DNA of 64,000 nucleotides, taken from NCBI RefSeq assembly GCF_025165795.1, contig NZ_JAJAGO010000013.1, forward strand, positions 1-64,000, read 5' to 3'. This document shows positions 1 to 8,427 of the stretch, in pieces. The notes below the pieces were generated by a model. The model saw only the letters and a list, made by a program, of their open reading frames with translations. It was not told the DNA's origin and searched no databases. This DNA comes from Streptomyces gossypii. Its GTDB lineage: Bacteria; Actinomycetota; Actinomycetes; Streptomycetales; Streptomycetaceae. A program made the translations under genes and the position numbers. The stretch's first letter is position 1. Each line of letters begins with the position of its first letter.

Positions 1-1238
1 TCAACCCCTACATCGCCCAGAAGTCACCCCTGTTCGCCGAAGCAGCACAGGCCGGATACCTGCTCCGCACACCGGAGGGCGACATCTGGCAGTGGGATCT
101 GTGGCAGGCGGGCATGGGCCTGGTCGACTTCACCAACCCGGACGCGTGCGCCTGGTACCAGAACAAGCTGAAAGTCCTGCTGGACCAGGGCGTCGACGCG
201 TTCAAAACCGACTTCGGGGAGCGGGTGCCCACCGATGTGGTCTGGCATGACCGCTCGGACCCGCAGCGGATGCACAACTACTACACCCACCTCTACAACC
301 AGGCCGTCTTCCAGGTCCTGGAGACCGAGCGGGGTGCGGGTGAGGCGGTCCTCTTCGCCCGCTCGGCGACCGCCGGGGGGCAGCAGTACCCGGTCCACTG
401 GGGCGGGGACTGCTTCTCCTCCTTCGAGGCGATGGCCGAGTCCCTGCGCGGCGGCCTGTCCCTGTCCCTGTCAGGGTTCGGTTTCTGGAGTCATGACATC
501 GGCGGGTTCGAGGGCACCCCTGATCCGGAGGTCTTCACCCGCTGGCTGGCCTTCGGGCTCCTCTCCTCCCACAGCCGCCTGCACGGCTCCTCCTCCTACC
601 GGGTCCCGTGGAACTTCGGCGACCAGGCCGTGGAGGTAGCGGCCCGGTACACGCGGCTCAAGCACCGCCTGATGCCCTACCTCTACACAGCCGCCGCCCA
701 GGCCCAGACCTCTGGTGTGCCGCTGATGCGGCCGATGCTGCTCGAATTCCCCGACGATCCGGGCTGCCGCACCCTGGACCGCCAGTACATGCTGGGCCCC
801 GACCTGCTGGTCGCCCCGGTCTTCACCCACTCCGGACAGGTCGACTACTACCTGCCGGAGGGGACCTGGACGCATCTGCTGACCGGCCAGCGCGCCACCG
901 GCCCGGCCTGGCGCAGTGAGACCCACACCCTGGAGAGCCTGCCCCTGTACGTCCGCACCGGAGCCGTCCTCACCCTCGGTGCTGATGACCAGCGTCCCGA
1001 CGGTGACTGGCTCCGGGAACCCACCCTGCTGGTCTACCCCACCGACTCCCCCGCCTACAGCGCGCGGGTGACCATCCCCGACCACACCGGCGCCCCGGCC
1101 GCGACCTACCGCATCCACCGCGAAGGCGACACCCTGCATATCTCCACGCAGGACACCGGTCTGCCCTTCCACGTCCGGCTACCCGACGGCACCACCACCA
1201 CCGGCACCCACCACACCACCCTCCCGCTGACTTGTTGA
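1..1238 (+). CDS. GH31 alpha-glycosidase (YicI-like alpha-xylosidase type), 5' truncated
   Basis: Retaining alpha-glycosidase that probably removes alpha-xylosyl or alpha-glucosyl groups from oligosaccharides in the cytoplasm. The reading frame is open from the first bases of the window, so the N-terminal beta-sandwich and the front of the barrel lie upstream. About 411 residues are visible. The GH31 nucleophile motif KTDFGE has its Asp codon at 210-212, and the acid/base region WGGDC has its Asp codon at 408-410. A beta-rich C-terminal part follows (YLPEGTWTHLLTGQ type). It lies upstream of arabinan-degrading genes on the same strand, which fits a plant cell-wall locus. Exact specificity (xylosidase or glucosidase) cannot be decided from the part seen. 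The stop codon lies just inside the promoter of the next gene. Confidence 0.9.
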   Translation, partial: NPYIAQKSPLFAEAAQAGYLLRTPEGDIWQWDLWQAGMGLVDFTNPDACAWYQNKLKVLLDQGVDAFKTDFGERVPTDVVWHDRSDPQRMHNYYTHLYNQAVFQVLETERGAGEAVLFARSATAGGQQYPVHWGGDCFSSFEAMAESLRGGLSLSLSGFGFWSHDIGGFEGTPDPEVFTRWLAFGLLSSHSRLHGSSSYRVPWNFGDQAVEVAARYTRLKHRLMPYLYTAAAQAQTSGVPLMRPMLLEFPDDPGCRTLDRQYMLGPDLLVAPVFTHSGQVDYYLPEGTWTHLLTGQRATGPAWRSETHTLESLPLYVRTGAVLTLGADDQRPDGDWLREPTLLVYPTDSPAYSARVTIPDHTGAPAATYRIHREGDTLHISTQDTGLPFHVRLPDGTTTTGTHHTTLPLTC

Positions 1239-1310
1239 CCTCCGGCGGACGCACACCTACCGTTTCGGCGTTCGGGGACACGGATGGTGTGCGAAATGTC
1301 GAACAGTCGT
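1234..1310 (+). promoter_or_regulatory. Promoter and probable operator of the sigma-factor gene
   Basis: TTGACC (1235-1240), a 17-bp spacer and TACCGT (1258-1263) form a good housekeeping-type promoter. They are followed by TTTCGGCGTTCG and, further down, CGAACAGTCGT (1300-1310). The block 1234-1297 aligns without gaps to 5958-6021 upstream of the ABC importer, with three well-conserved sub-blocks. The GTTCG and CGAAC half-sites near the expected transcription start suggest repression. Promoter and operator roles are inferred from sequence only. Confidence 0.6.
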
Positions 1311-1348
1311 GTGTGGGCGAGCCTTTGAGGTCGGTGAGTGAGGTGTCC

Positions 1349-1903
1349 ATGGGCGCGGTGGCCGATGACCCAGCTGCAGAGTTCCACGCCTTCTTCGAGG
1401 AGCACTACGCCGAACTCGCCCGCCTCGCCCGCATGCTGACCGGCGACGTCGACGGTGCGGACGATCTCGCGGCGGACGCGCTCCTCGCACTCTGGCACCG
1501 CTGGGACCGGGTGCGTGCGGCCGAATACCCGGTCGCGTACGCGCGGGGGGTGGTCGCCAACACGGCGCGCAGCCGTATCCGCAGCGCGGTGCGTGAGCGA
1601 CGGCGTATCACGCTTTTCTGGTCCAGTCGGAGCGAGCAGGTGGAGGACCCCGACGTCCCCGCCGTGATCGATGTGCAGGAGGCGTTGCGCAAGCTGCCGT
1701 TCCGCAAGCGGGCGTGTGTGGTGCTGCGGCACGCCTTCGATCTCTCCGAGCGGGACACCGCGAACGCTCTCGGGGTCTCGGTCGGTACGGTGAAGAGCCA
1801 GACGTCGAAGGGGATGGCCCAGTTGCAGCGGCAGTTGGGCCCGGATGCCGGCCTGGTGCGAATTCCGGCGACAGCCGCGGAACCGGAAGGGAGGACGGCA
1901 TGA
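1349..1903 (+). CDS. SigE-family ECF RNA polymerase sigma factor
   Basis: Alternative sigma factor of about 184 residues, a normal length for the SigE family of streptomycetes. Region 2 is visible at about residues 10-75 (FFEEHYAELARLARMLTG ... DDLAADALLALWHRW). Region 4 follows at about 115-170, with an LPFRKRACVVLRH segment and the helix-turn-helix LSERDTANALGVSVGTVKSQ. The ATG at 1349 begins MGAVADDP, just before region 2; an upstream ATG at 1232 would overlap the GH31 stop and lie before the promoter, so it was rejected. The stop overlaps the next start (ATGA), so the two genes are co-translated. The product probably directs RNA polymerase to a small regulon, but nothing here identifies the signal. 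Confidence 0.88.
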   Translation: MGAVADDPAAEFHAFFEEHYAELARLARMLTGDVDGADDLAADALLALWHRWDRVRAAEYPVAYARGVVANTARSRIRSAVRERRRITLFWSSRSEQVEDPDVPAVIDVQEALRKLPFRKRACVVLRHAFDLSERDTANALGVSVGTVKSQTSKGMAQLQRQLGPDAGLVRIPATAAEPEGRTA

Positions 1904-2634
1904 CGGACGACGAGCTGCGCGGACGGCTGCGCGGTGCGGCGCGGGCACACCGTCCCGACCGGGAGCGGATGCTCGCGCGGGTCGAGCGGGGTATGGCCGA
2001 GAGTGAGAACCCGCCCCTGCCGCCCCGCCCCGCCGCCAAGCCGGTGACCTCCTGGCTGCGGGTGGTGAGCGCGACGGCCGCGGTGGCCGGTGTGTGCGCC
2101 GTCGGCGGGTACGCGGTCGCCTCCGCCGCGCGTGACGAGGAGCCGCGCCCGCAGTCCGTCGCGAGGGGCAGCGCTCCGGAGGCCACAGCCGAAGCGCCGT
2201 CGGTGACGCCCGGCTCGCAGTCCGTTCCCGTCGGGGATCTGCTCTGGGCTGACGGCTCGGTCGACCCGGGCAGCACCGTGCACTGGGCGCAGAGCAACAT
2301 CACCGTCAAGGTGAAGAAACCGCTGACCGCTCTGACCGTAGAACTGCGCGTCGCCCAGAACGGGAAGGTCGCGGACACCGGCAACTGGCGCTCGCTGCCC
2401 GCCGAGGACTTCGACGTCTCGGCGGGGGAGGCGAGCGGCGTCCTCGTCTACCGGTGGACTCTCAAGGACGGGCTGACCGTGCCGCCCGGCGAGTACGTCT
2501 TCGCGGGGCAGTACAACCACGCCGAGGGGCAGCGGGACGCGGGCGACGACTCGTACGCGGTCGAGGCGGCCCCCGCGGTGACGCCGGGCGAGAGGGCCGA
2601 ATGGCGGGGCGACTTCGCGCGCTCCTCTCCGTAA
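1900..2634 (+). CDS. Single-pass membrane protein, possible anti-sigma partner
   Basis: Protein of 244 residues with no family I can name. It has a charged cytoplasmic N-terminus (about residues 1-48), one hydrophobic segment (about 49-72, WLRVVSATAAVAGVCAVGGY), a Pro/Ala/Ser-rich linker, and a beta-rich outer domain (about 110-240) with VHWAQSNITVKVKKPLTAL and an EYVFAGQYNHAEG segment. The start overlaps the stop of the sigma-factor gene by 4 bp, so the two are translationally coupled. That arrangement and topology are usual for sigma/anti-sigma pairs. However, the N-terminus lacks a clear zinc-binding HxxxCxxC anti-sigma motif. The role is inferred from context only. Confidence 0.75.
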   Translation: MTDDELRGRLRGAARAHRPDRERMLARVERGMAESENPPLPPRPAAKPVTSWLRVVSATAAVAGVCAVGGYAVASAARDEEPRPQSVARGSAPEATAEAPSVTPGSQSVPVGDLLWADGSVDPGSTVHWAQSNITVKVKKPLTALTVELRVAQNGKVADTGNWRSLPAEDFDVSAGEASGVLVYRWTLKDGLTVPPGEYVFAGQYNHAEGQRDAGDDSYAVEAAPAVTPGERAEWRGDFARSSP

Positions 2635-2677
2635 TCTCCGTGCGTCATCTCCGTGCGTCCTGCCCGTGTCGGAGTCA

Positions 2678-2746
2678 TTGACGTGTGCGCGGCCCCGTCT
2701 TACGGTCTGTCCGAACAGTCGTTCATTGTTCGTAATTTCGAACAAT
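2678..2746 (+). promoter_or_regulatory. Promoter and palindromic operator upstream of the GH51 gene
   Basis: TTGACG (2678-2683), a 17-bp spacer and TACGGT (2701-2706) form the core promoter. Downstream, ATTGTTCG (2725-2732) and CGAACAAT (2739-2746) form a perfect 8-bp inverted repeat with a 6-bp spacer. CGAACAGTCGT (2712-2722) repeats exactly the element at 1300-1310. The repeat lies in the leader between the promoter and the ATG at 2768, where a repressor would block transcription. The regulator is not in the window. Confidence 0.6.
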
Positions 2747-2767
2747 CTGAGCCGCGTTGAGGGAATC

Positions 2768-4282
2768 ATGACCCGTACCGCCCGCTTTGCCCTGCACCCC
2801 GACTTCTCCGTCGGCGAGGTGAACCCCCGGCTCTTCGGCTCGTTCGTCGAGCACCTCGGCCGGTGCGTCTACACCGGCATCCACGAGCCGGGCCATCCCG
2901 CGGCCGACGAGTCGGGCCTGCGCACCGATGTGCTCGCCCTGATCCGTGAACTCGGCGTGACCGCCATCCGCTACCCGGGCGGGAACTTCGTCTCGGGTTA
3001 CAAGTGGGAGGACTCCGTCGGCCCGGCGGAAGAGCGGCCACGGCGTCTGGACCTTGCCTGGAGTTCGACCGAGACGAACCGCTTCGGACTCTCCGAGTAC
3101 ATCGCCTTCGTGCGCAAGATCGGCCCGCAGGCGGAGCCGATGATGGCGGTGAACCTCGGCACGCGCGGCGTCGCCGAAGCCTTGGAGCTCCAGGAGTACG
3201 TGAACCACCCGTCTGGCACCGCCCTTTCCGACCTGCGTGCCGCGCACGGCAACGAGGCTCCCTTCGGCATCCGCCTGTGGTGCCTGGGCAACGAGATGGA
3301 CGGACCGTGGCAGACCGGCCACAAGACGGCCGAGGAGTACGGGCGGCTCGCCGCCGAGACGGCACGGGCGATGCGCCAGATCGACCCGGACGTCGAGCTG
3401 GTCGCCTGCGGGTCCTCCTCGCAGGCGATGCAGACCTTCGCCGGGTGGGAGGCGACGGTCCTGGCGGAGACCTACGACCTCGTGGATTACATCTCGCTGC
3501 ACGCCTACTACGAGGAACTGGACGGCGACCGCGATTCGTTCCTCGCCTCGGCCGCCGACATGGAGTCCTTCATCGAGAACGTCGTCGCGACCTGCGACCA
3601 CGTGGGAGCGCGTCTGAAGTCGAAGAAGAAGATCAACCTCTCCTTCGACGAGTGGAACGTCTGGTACCAGTCCCGGACGGGGCCGAACGCCGGTGGGTGG
3701 CCCAGTGGTTGGCCGGAGGCGCCCCGCCTGCTGGAGGACAACTACACCGTCACCGACGCGGTCGTCTTCGGCTCCCTGCTGATCGCGCTGCTGCGGCACG
3801 CCGACCGGGTGACCGTCGCCTGCCTCGCCCAGCTGGTCAACGTCATCGCACCGATCATGACGGAGCCCGGCGGCCCGGCCTGGAAGCAGACCACCTTCTT
3901 CCCCTTCGCCCAGGCCTCGCGGCACGGCCGGGGCCGCGTCCTTGACGTACGCGTGGAGTCACCCACGCACGAGACGCGGAAGTACGGTGAAGTGCCGCTG
4001 CTGCACGCCACAGCCGTGCACGGAGACGACGGCACCGTCACCGTCTTCGCGGTCAACCGCAGCCAGACCGAGGCGCTGCCCCTCGAAGTGGCCCTGCACG
4101 GGCTGGAGGTGTCCTCGGTGCTCCAGCACAGCGCGCTGGCGGACGAGGACCCGGAGGCCCGCAACACCCTCGCGGAGCCGGAGCGGGTCATCCCGCACGA
4201 GGCGGCGGACACCGTCCTCAAGGCGGGCGTGCTGAGTGCCGTTCTGGAACCGCTTTCCTGGAACGTGATCCGTCTGGGCTGA
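2768..4282 (+). CDS. GH51 alpha-L-arabinofuranosidase
   Basis: Cytoplasmic enzyme of 504 residues, the usual length for the family, with no signal peptide. It releases terminal arabinofuranosyl units from arabino-oligosaccharides with retention. The acid/base motif GNEMDGPW places Glu at about residue 176, and the nucleophile motif FDEWNVWY places Glu at about residue 295. The N-terminus (NPRLFGSFVEHLGRCVYTGI) and the C-terminal beta domain are typical. The ATG at 2768 follows a GAGGG site; an in-frame ATG at 2666 would begin upstream of the promoter and was rejected. With the secreted GH43 arabinanase and the importer downstream, it completes a scheme in which arabinan is cut outside the cell and debranched inside. 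Confidence 0.95.
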   Translation: MTRTARFALHPDFSVGEVNPRLFGSFVEHLGRCVYTGIHEPGHPAADESGLRTDVLALIRELGVTAIRYPGGNFVSGYKWEDSVGPAEERPRRLDLAWSSTETNRFGLSEYIAFVRKIGPQAEPMMAVNLGTRGVAEALELQEYVNHPSGTALSDLRAAHGNEAPFGIRLWCLGNEMDGPWQTGHKTAEEYGRLAAETARAMRQIDPDVELVACGSSSQAMQTFAGWEATVLAETYDLVDYISLHAYYEELDGDRDSFLASAADMESFIENVVATCDHVGARLKSKKKINLSFDEWNVWYQSRTGPNAGGWPSGWPEAPRLLEDNYTVTDAVVFGSLLIALLRHADRVTVACLAQLVNVIAPIMTEPGGPAWKQTTFFPFAQASRHGRGRVLDVRVESPTHETRKYGEVPLLHATAVHGDDGTVTVFAVNRSQTEALPLEVALHGLEVSSVLQHSALADEDPEARNTLAEPERVIPHEAADTVLKAGVLSAVLEPLSWNVIRLG

Positions 4283-4401
4283 GGACCCCGGCCCGGGTCA
4301 GCGACGGCACCAGGGGCAGGCGAACCAGTCTTCGTACGGTCCTGTCCCCCGTACCCCATCCCCTGCCCCCTCACGCCCCCGCCCCATCAAAGGAGAAGAC
4401 C

Positions 4402-5412
4402 GTGATCAGACGCTCCCCCCACGGACGGCGTCACGTCCTGCGCAAGCGCTGCTCCGTCCCCGCCGCCACCGCGATGGCCGCGGTCCTCGCCTTCACACTG
4501 ATGCCGGGCAGCGCCTCCGCCGCGTATCCGCCGCCGGGGCTGCTCACCGGCGACATCAGCGTGCACGACCCCTCGATGGTGAAGACGGACAGCGGATACG
4601 TCCTCTACTCCACCCACAACGGCCTGGAGGCCCGCACCTCCACCGACCGGACCGCCTTCCGCCGCAGTGGCTCGGCCTTCAACCGGCTGCCCGACTGGTG
4701 GACGACGTACTCCTCGGAGAAGGACCCGTGGGCGCCCGACGTCTCCCGCCACGGCGGCAGGTACCTGATGTACTACTCCGTCTCCAGCTTCGGCTCGAAC
4801 CACTCGGCCATCGGTCTCGCCACCTCCGCTACCGGAGAGCCGGGCTCCTGGAGCGATCAGGGCATCCTGCACTCCACGACCGAATCCAGCCACTACAACG
4901 CCATCGACCCGAACCTCTTCGTGGACGACGACGGAAAGTGGTGGCTGTCCTTCGGCTCGTGGTCGTCGGGGATCAAGATGATGAGGCTCGACCCGTCGAC
5001 CGGCAAGCGGCACGCCCAGGACCGGACCCTGCACAGCCTGGCCTCCCGGCCCACCGGCACCAAGGCAGTCGAGGGCCCGGCGGTCGTCAAGCACGGCCGC
5101 TACTACTACCTGTTCGCCTCGTACGACCGGTGCTGCGCGGGCACCAGCTCCACGTACAAGATCAAGGTGGGCCGGGCCGGCAGCCCCACGGGCCCGTACA
5201 CCGACCGCAACGGTGTGCCGATGATGCGGAACGGCGGCACCGAGGTGCTCGGCACGCACGGCAGGTACATCGGCCCCGGCGGCCAGTCGGTGCTGCACGA
5301 CGAGGACGGCGACCTGCTCGTCTACCACTACTACGACCGTGAGAGGAACGGCGCGCCCACCCTGGGGGTGAACCTGCTGGACTGGAGCAGCGGCTGGCCC
5401 GTCGCCTACTGA
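4402..5412 (+). CDS. Secreted GH43 endo-1,5-alpha-L-arabinanase
   Basis: Inverting glycosidase of 336 residues that cuts linear arabinan outside the cell. The signal peptide (about residues 1-40) has an Arg-rich start, a hydrophobic core and an A-S-A-A end. Catalytic acids of the five-bladed propeller are visible: Asp56 in SVHDPSM (base), Asp169 in NAIDPNLF (pKa modulator) and Glu224 in VEGPAV (acid). The start is GTG at 4402, 6 bases after a strong AAGGAGA site. It lies 120 bp after the GH51 gene on the same strand and may be in the same transcript. A clear terminator follows. The product is expected to feed oligosaccharides to the importer encoded from 6122. Confidence 0.94.
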   Translation: MIRRSPHGRRHVLRKRCSVPAATAMAAVLAFTLMPGSASAAYPPPGLLTGDISVHDPSMVKTDSGYVLYSTHNGLEARTSTDRTAFRRSGSAFNRLPDWWTTYSSEKDPWAPDVSRHGGRYLMYYSVSSFGSNHSAIGLATSATGEPGSWSDQGILHSTTESSHYNAIDPNLFVDDDGKWWLSFGSWSSGIKMMRLDPSTGKRHAQDRTLHSLASRPTGTKAVEGPAVVKHGRYYYLFASYDRCCAGTSSTYKIKVGRAGSPTGPYTDRNGVPMMRNGGTEVLGTHGRYIGPGGQSVLHDEDGDLLVYHYYDRERNGAPTLGVNLLDWSSGWPVAY

Positions 5413-5423
5413 CCGGACCGCAG

Positions 5424-5448
5424 GGCCCCCGGGAGCGTGCCGGGGGCC
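5424..5448. terminator. Hairpin terminator between convergent genes
   Basis: GGCCCCCGG (5424-5432) and CCGGGGGCC (5440-5448) form a perfect 9-bp stem with a 7-base loop. It lies just after the GH43 stop and just before the end of the minus-strand gene at 5457, so it can serve both. Confidence 0.7.
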
Positions 5449-5456
5449 ACGTTCGG

Positions 5457-5868
5457 TCAGAGCTTGCCGGTCCCGGCGCCCCCGGTGACGAGCGACTTCA
5501 CCTCGGCGGCGTCGTCCGCCGAGTACGCGTACGGGATCTCCGCCACCGTGCCGCCGCTCTCCCCCTCGCCCGAGTCGACGAACTGGTTGTCGCGGGCGGC
5601 CAGCGCCCCGGGTCCGGAGGAGCCCTCACCGCGGTGGAAGGGGTCCTCGACGTTCTCGAATGAGTTGCACCCCGCCGGTGGTCCCGGCGCCGAAGCCGAT
5701 CGGCCCGGCCGCGGGTGCCTCGTCTGCGGTCTTCTGCGGCCCGGTGGTCTCGGCGGTGTTGCTGCTCCAGGCCAGGCTGCCGCCGATCATCGCGGCCACC
5801 GCCACGGCCGCCACGCTGATGCGTGCCGCTCTCGGGTTCGACCTGTGCTTGCCGTTCGTGCTGTGCAT
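5457..5868 (-). pseudogene. Small secreted protein gene, apparently frameshifted
   Basis: The start is clear: ATG at 5868 behind GGAGGAA, followed by a signal-like N-terminus (MHSTNGKHRSNPRAARIS, then a hydrophobic stretch ending near GGSLAWSS). The frame stops at 5626 after about 80 residues and ends in low-complexity Arg/Pro sequence. In the neighbouring frame, from about 5690 down to a stop at 5457, the sequence again looks like protein (NSFENVEDPFHRGEGSSG, then FVDSGEGESGGT and IPYAYSADDAAEVKSL). A one-base shift near 5675-5690 would join the two into one protein of about 136 residues. The family is unknown. This may be a real pseudogene or a sequencing error. The gene is divergent from the importer operon. 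Confidence 0.6.
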
Positions 5869-5957
5869 GGGAGGTTCCTCCGTTCGAAGGGGCGGGGGAC
5901 TTCTCCTCCCCTCGTGTGGTCTCCGCGGAGCGATCCAAAGGTTGCCCCGTCCGATCC

Positions 5958-6021
5958 GTTGACCTCCCGACAGCAAACGCTTACCTTTTCGACGTTCGAC
6001 ACCGAAGATGATGTACGAGAT
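5958..6021 (+). promoter_or_regulatory. Promoter and probable operator of the sugar-importer operon
   Basis: TTGACC (5959-5964), 17 bp, then TACCTT (5982-5987), followed by TTCGACGTTCG and GATGATGTACGAGAT (6007-6021). The block aligns without gaps to 1234-1297 upstream of the sigma-factor gene, with about 43 of 64 positions identical and the matches clustered in three blocks. A leader of about 125 bases runs from the expected start to the TTG at 6122. Confidence 0.6.
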
Positions 6022-6121
6022 ACCGGACACTGGCCACGAGACGCTGTGTGCACTTGTGCATTTCCCCGGGTGTGTGCGCTTTCCCGAATACGACTCATCA
6101 GTCAAGTCGAGAGGCGAACCA

Positions 6122-7414
6122 TTGCGTGTTTCCAGGCAAGTTGAGCGAAGGACCCTCCTGAAGGCGGCCGGTGCCTCGCTGGCGTCTCTCGGTGTGGCGG
6201 CTGCCGGCTGCGGTGGCGGAAGCGGTTCCTCCAGCGGCGGTGCCGTCACCATCCGGTACGCGTGGTGGGGAGCCGACGACCGGGCGAAGAGGATCAACGA
6301 GACGATCGACCTCTTCGAGAAGAAGCACCCCAAGATCAAGGTGAAGACCGACTTCCAGCCCTACGAGGACTTCTGGAAGAAGTTCAACACCCAGGCGGCG
6401 GGCGGGAATCCGCCGGACGTGATCCAGAACGCCGTGACCTTCCTGCGCAAGTACGGCGGGCGCAACGTGCTGATGGACCTGAAGCCCCAGGTGCAGTCAG
6501 GGGAGTTGAGCACGGAGGGCTTCCGGTCCGGTCTGGAGAAGTTCGCCGAGATCGACGGCAAGCTGCTCGGGCTCCCGGTGGCCTCCAACTCGATGGCCTA
6601 CATCATCGACGAGAAGGTCTACGAAAAGGCGGGCGTCACACCCGAGTTCGGCTGGACCTGGGACGACTGGCTGGCCGGCATGGAGCGGATCAGGAGCCGG
6701 ACGGGTGTCGCGGGCGAAACGGGACCGCACTCGATCATGTACTACTACGACCTGGTCCTCCGCCAGAAGGGCAAGGCCTTCTTCACCGAGGACGGGCTCG
6801 GCTTCAGCAAGAGTGATCTCGAAACCGAGTGGGCCGAGGCGGTGAAGCGCATCAAATCCGGCCTCTACACCGACCCGAAGAAGGTCGAGCAGATCAAGCC
6901 CAAGTCAGCTACCGCCGCCGGTCTTTCTGCCGGAGAGTTCACCTGGGACAACTTCACCGTCCGCTACGACTCGGAGGGCAAGAGCAGCTATGGCATCGCT
7001 CCCATCCCGACCACCGACGGCAGCAAGACCGGTCAGTACCTCGGTTCGCTGATGCTCAGCGGCACCGCCAGGACCAAGCATCCCAAGGAGGTCGCCACCT
7101 TCATCAACTTCATGGTCCACGACCCGGAGGTGGGCCGCATCATGGGCTACGACCGGGGAGTCCTGGCGACCACCAAGCAGTTCGAGGCCTTCGAGCCGAC
7201 GGACAAGGTCAGCAAGCAGATCTCCGAGTACGAGAAGCAGATAGCCGAAAAGGGCGTGCTGGAGACCATCACGCCGCACCCCGCGGGCGCCGACGTCATC
7301 GAGGCTGCCTTCCTGCGCGTCGCCACCGAGGTGAGCCTGGACAAGGCATCGCCGGGGGAGGCGGTCGAGAAGTTCTTCTCGGAGGCCGAGACCGCCTTCA
7401 CCGCGAACTCCTGA
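6122..7414 (+). CDS. ABC sugar importer, Tat-type lipoprotein substrate-binding protein
   Basis: Extracellular solute-binding protein of family 1, 430 residues. It captures an oligosaccharide at the cell surface and hands it to the two permeases that follow. The N-terminus has a twin-arginine signal (ERRTLLKAAGAS) and a lipobox ending in AAGC, so it is probably exported folded and lipid-anchored. The mature part has the usual pattern (VTIRYAWWGADDRAKRINE, then GLPVASNSMAYIIDEKVYEKAG). The start chosen is TTG at 6122 behind GAGAGG; the ATG codons at 6008 and 6011 lie within or just after the promoter block. No ATPase gene is present; streptomycete importers of this type often use a shared MsiK-like ATPase, which is inference here. 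The GH51/GH43 context suggests arabino-oligosaccharides. Confidence 0.92.
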   Translation: MRVSRQVERRTLLKAAGASLASLGVAAAGCGGGSGSSSGGAVTIRYAWWGADDRAKRINETIDLFEKKHPKIKVKTDFQPYEDFWKKFNTQAAGGNPPDVIQNAVTFLRKYGGRNVLMDLKPQVQSGELSTEGFRSGLEKFAEIDGKLLGLPVASNSMAYIIDEKVYEKAGVTPEFGWTWDDWLAGMERIRSRTGVAGETGPHSIMYYYDLVLRQKGKAFFTEDGLGFSKSDLETEWAEAVKRIKSGLYTDPKKVEQIKPKSATAAGLSAGEFTWDNFTVRYDSEGKSSYGIAPIPTTDGSKTGQYLGSLMLSGTARTKHPKEVATFINFMVHDPEVGRIMGYDRGVLATTKQFEAFEPTDKVSKQISEYEKQIAEKGVLETITPHPAGADVIEAAFLRVATEVSLDKASPGEAVEKFFSEAETAFTANS

Positions 7415-8427
7415 TGGAGGGCACGGCAGCGACGGACGCCGGACATCAGCGGGGTCCCCGGCTATCCAAGGACGCCAGGCCCGGAGGCCGCCCGCCGGGC
7501 AGCGCCCAGGCGCGGAGCAGCGCCCACGCGCGGCGTCGCGGACGCCGCGAGAACCTCTCCGGCTACCTCTTCATGTCGCCCTGGATCGCCGGGTTCCTGC
7601 TGCTGACCGCCGGTCCCATGGCCGCCTCGTTCTACTTCGCCTTCACCGACTACAACCTCTTCGACACCCCGCAGTGGGTCGGCCTGAAGAACTTCAGCGA
7701 CATGTTCGCCGACGCCCGCTGGCAGAAATCGGTGGAGGTGACGAGCAAGTACGTCGTCATCGGCACCCCGCTGAAACTGATCGCCGCGCTCGGCGTCGCC
7801 ATGCTGCTCGCCCAGAGCCGCCGCGGCCAGGCCTTCTACCGTGCGGCGTTCTACGCTCCCTCGCTGATCGGTGCGAGCGTCTCCGTCGCCATCGTCTGGC
7901 GGGCGCTCTTCACCGATGACGCCGTCGTCGACCGTACGCAGCAGCTCTTCGGCATGAACGTCGGCGGCTGGGTCGGCGACCCTGACTGGACCCTGTACGC
8001 CCTGGTCGCGCTCACCGTCTGGCAGTTCGGCGCTCCGATGGTCATCTTCCTGGCCGGGCTGAAGCAGGTCCCGCGGGAGCTCTACGAGGCCGCCGAGGTC
8101 GACGGCGCCGGACCCTGGCGGCGGTTCTGGAGCATCACGCTGCCGATGATCTCCCCGGTGCTCTTCTTCAACGTCCTGCTGGAGACCATCCACTCCTTCC
8201 AGATCTTCGGCTCCGCCTACATCCTCGGCGGGCAGGGAAACCCCTGCGGCCCCGCAGACGCCACGCTCGTCTACACCTGTTACCTCTACCAGCAAGGCTT
8301 CGAGAACAGCCGGATGGGCTTCGCCTCCGCCATGGCATGGATGCTGGTGGTGGCCGTCGGTCTGGTGACAGCGGTGCTGTTCTGGTCGCAGAAGCGCTGG
8401 GTGCACTACGAGGAGACCGCCCGGTGA
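7414..8427 (+). CDS. ABC sugar importer, inner-membrane permease 1 (MalF type)
   Basis: Membrane protein of 337 residues. After a basic cytoplasmic N-terminus (about 1-50), six hydrophobic segments can be traced, starting with YLFMSPWIAGFLLLTAGP. The permease EAA loop (ELYEAAEVDGAGPWRRFWSI) lies near residues 225-245 and docks the ATPase. It pairs with the next permease to form the channel for the lipoprotein above. The ATG at 7414 overlaps the preceding TGA by one base, so translation is coupled. Confidence 0.93.
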   Translation: MEGTAATDAGHQRGPRLSKDARPGGRPPGSAQARSSAHARRRGRRENLSGYLFMSPWIAGFLLLTAGPMAASFYFAFTDYNLFDTPQWVGLKNFSDMFADARWQKSVEVTSKYVVIGTPLKLIAALGVAMLLAQSRRGQAFYRAAFYAPSLIGASVSVAIVWRALFTDDAVVDRTQQLFGMNVGGWVGDPDWTLYALVALTVWQFGAPMVIFLAGLKQVPRELYEAAEVDGAGPWRRFWSITLPMISPVLFFNVLLETIHSFQIFGSAYILGGQGNPCGPADATLVYTCYLYQQGFENSRMGFASAMAWMLVVAVGLVTAVLFWSQKRWVHYEETAR

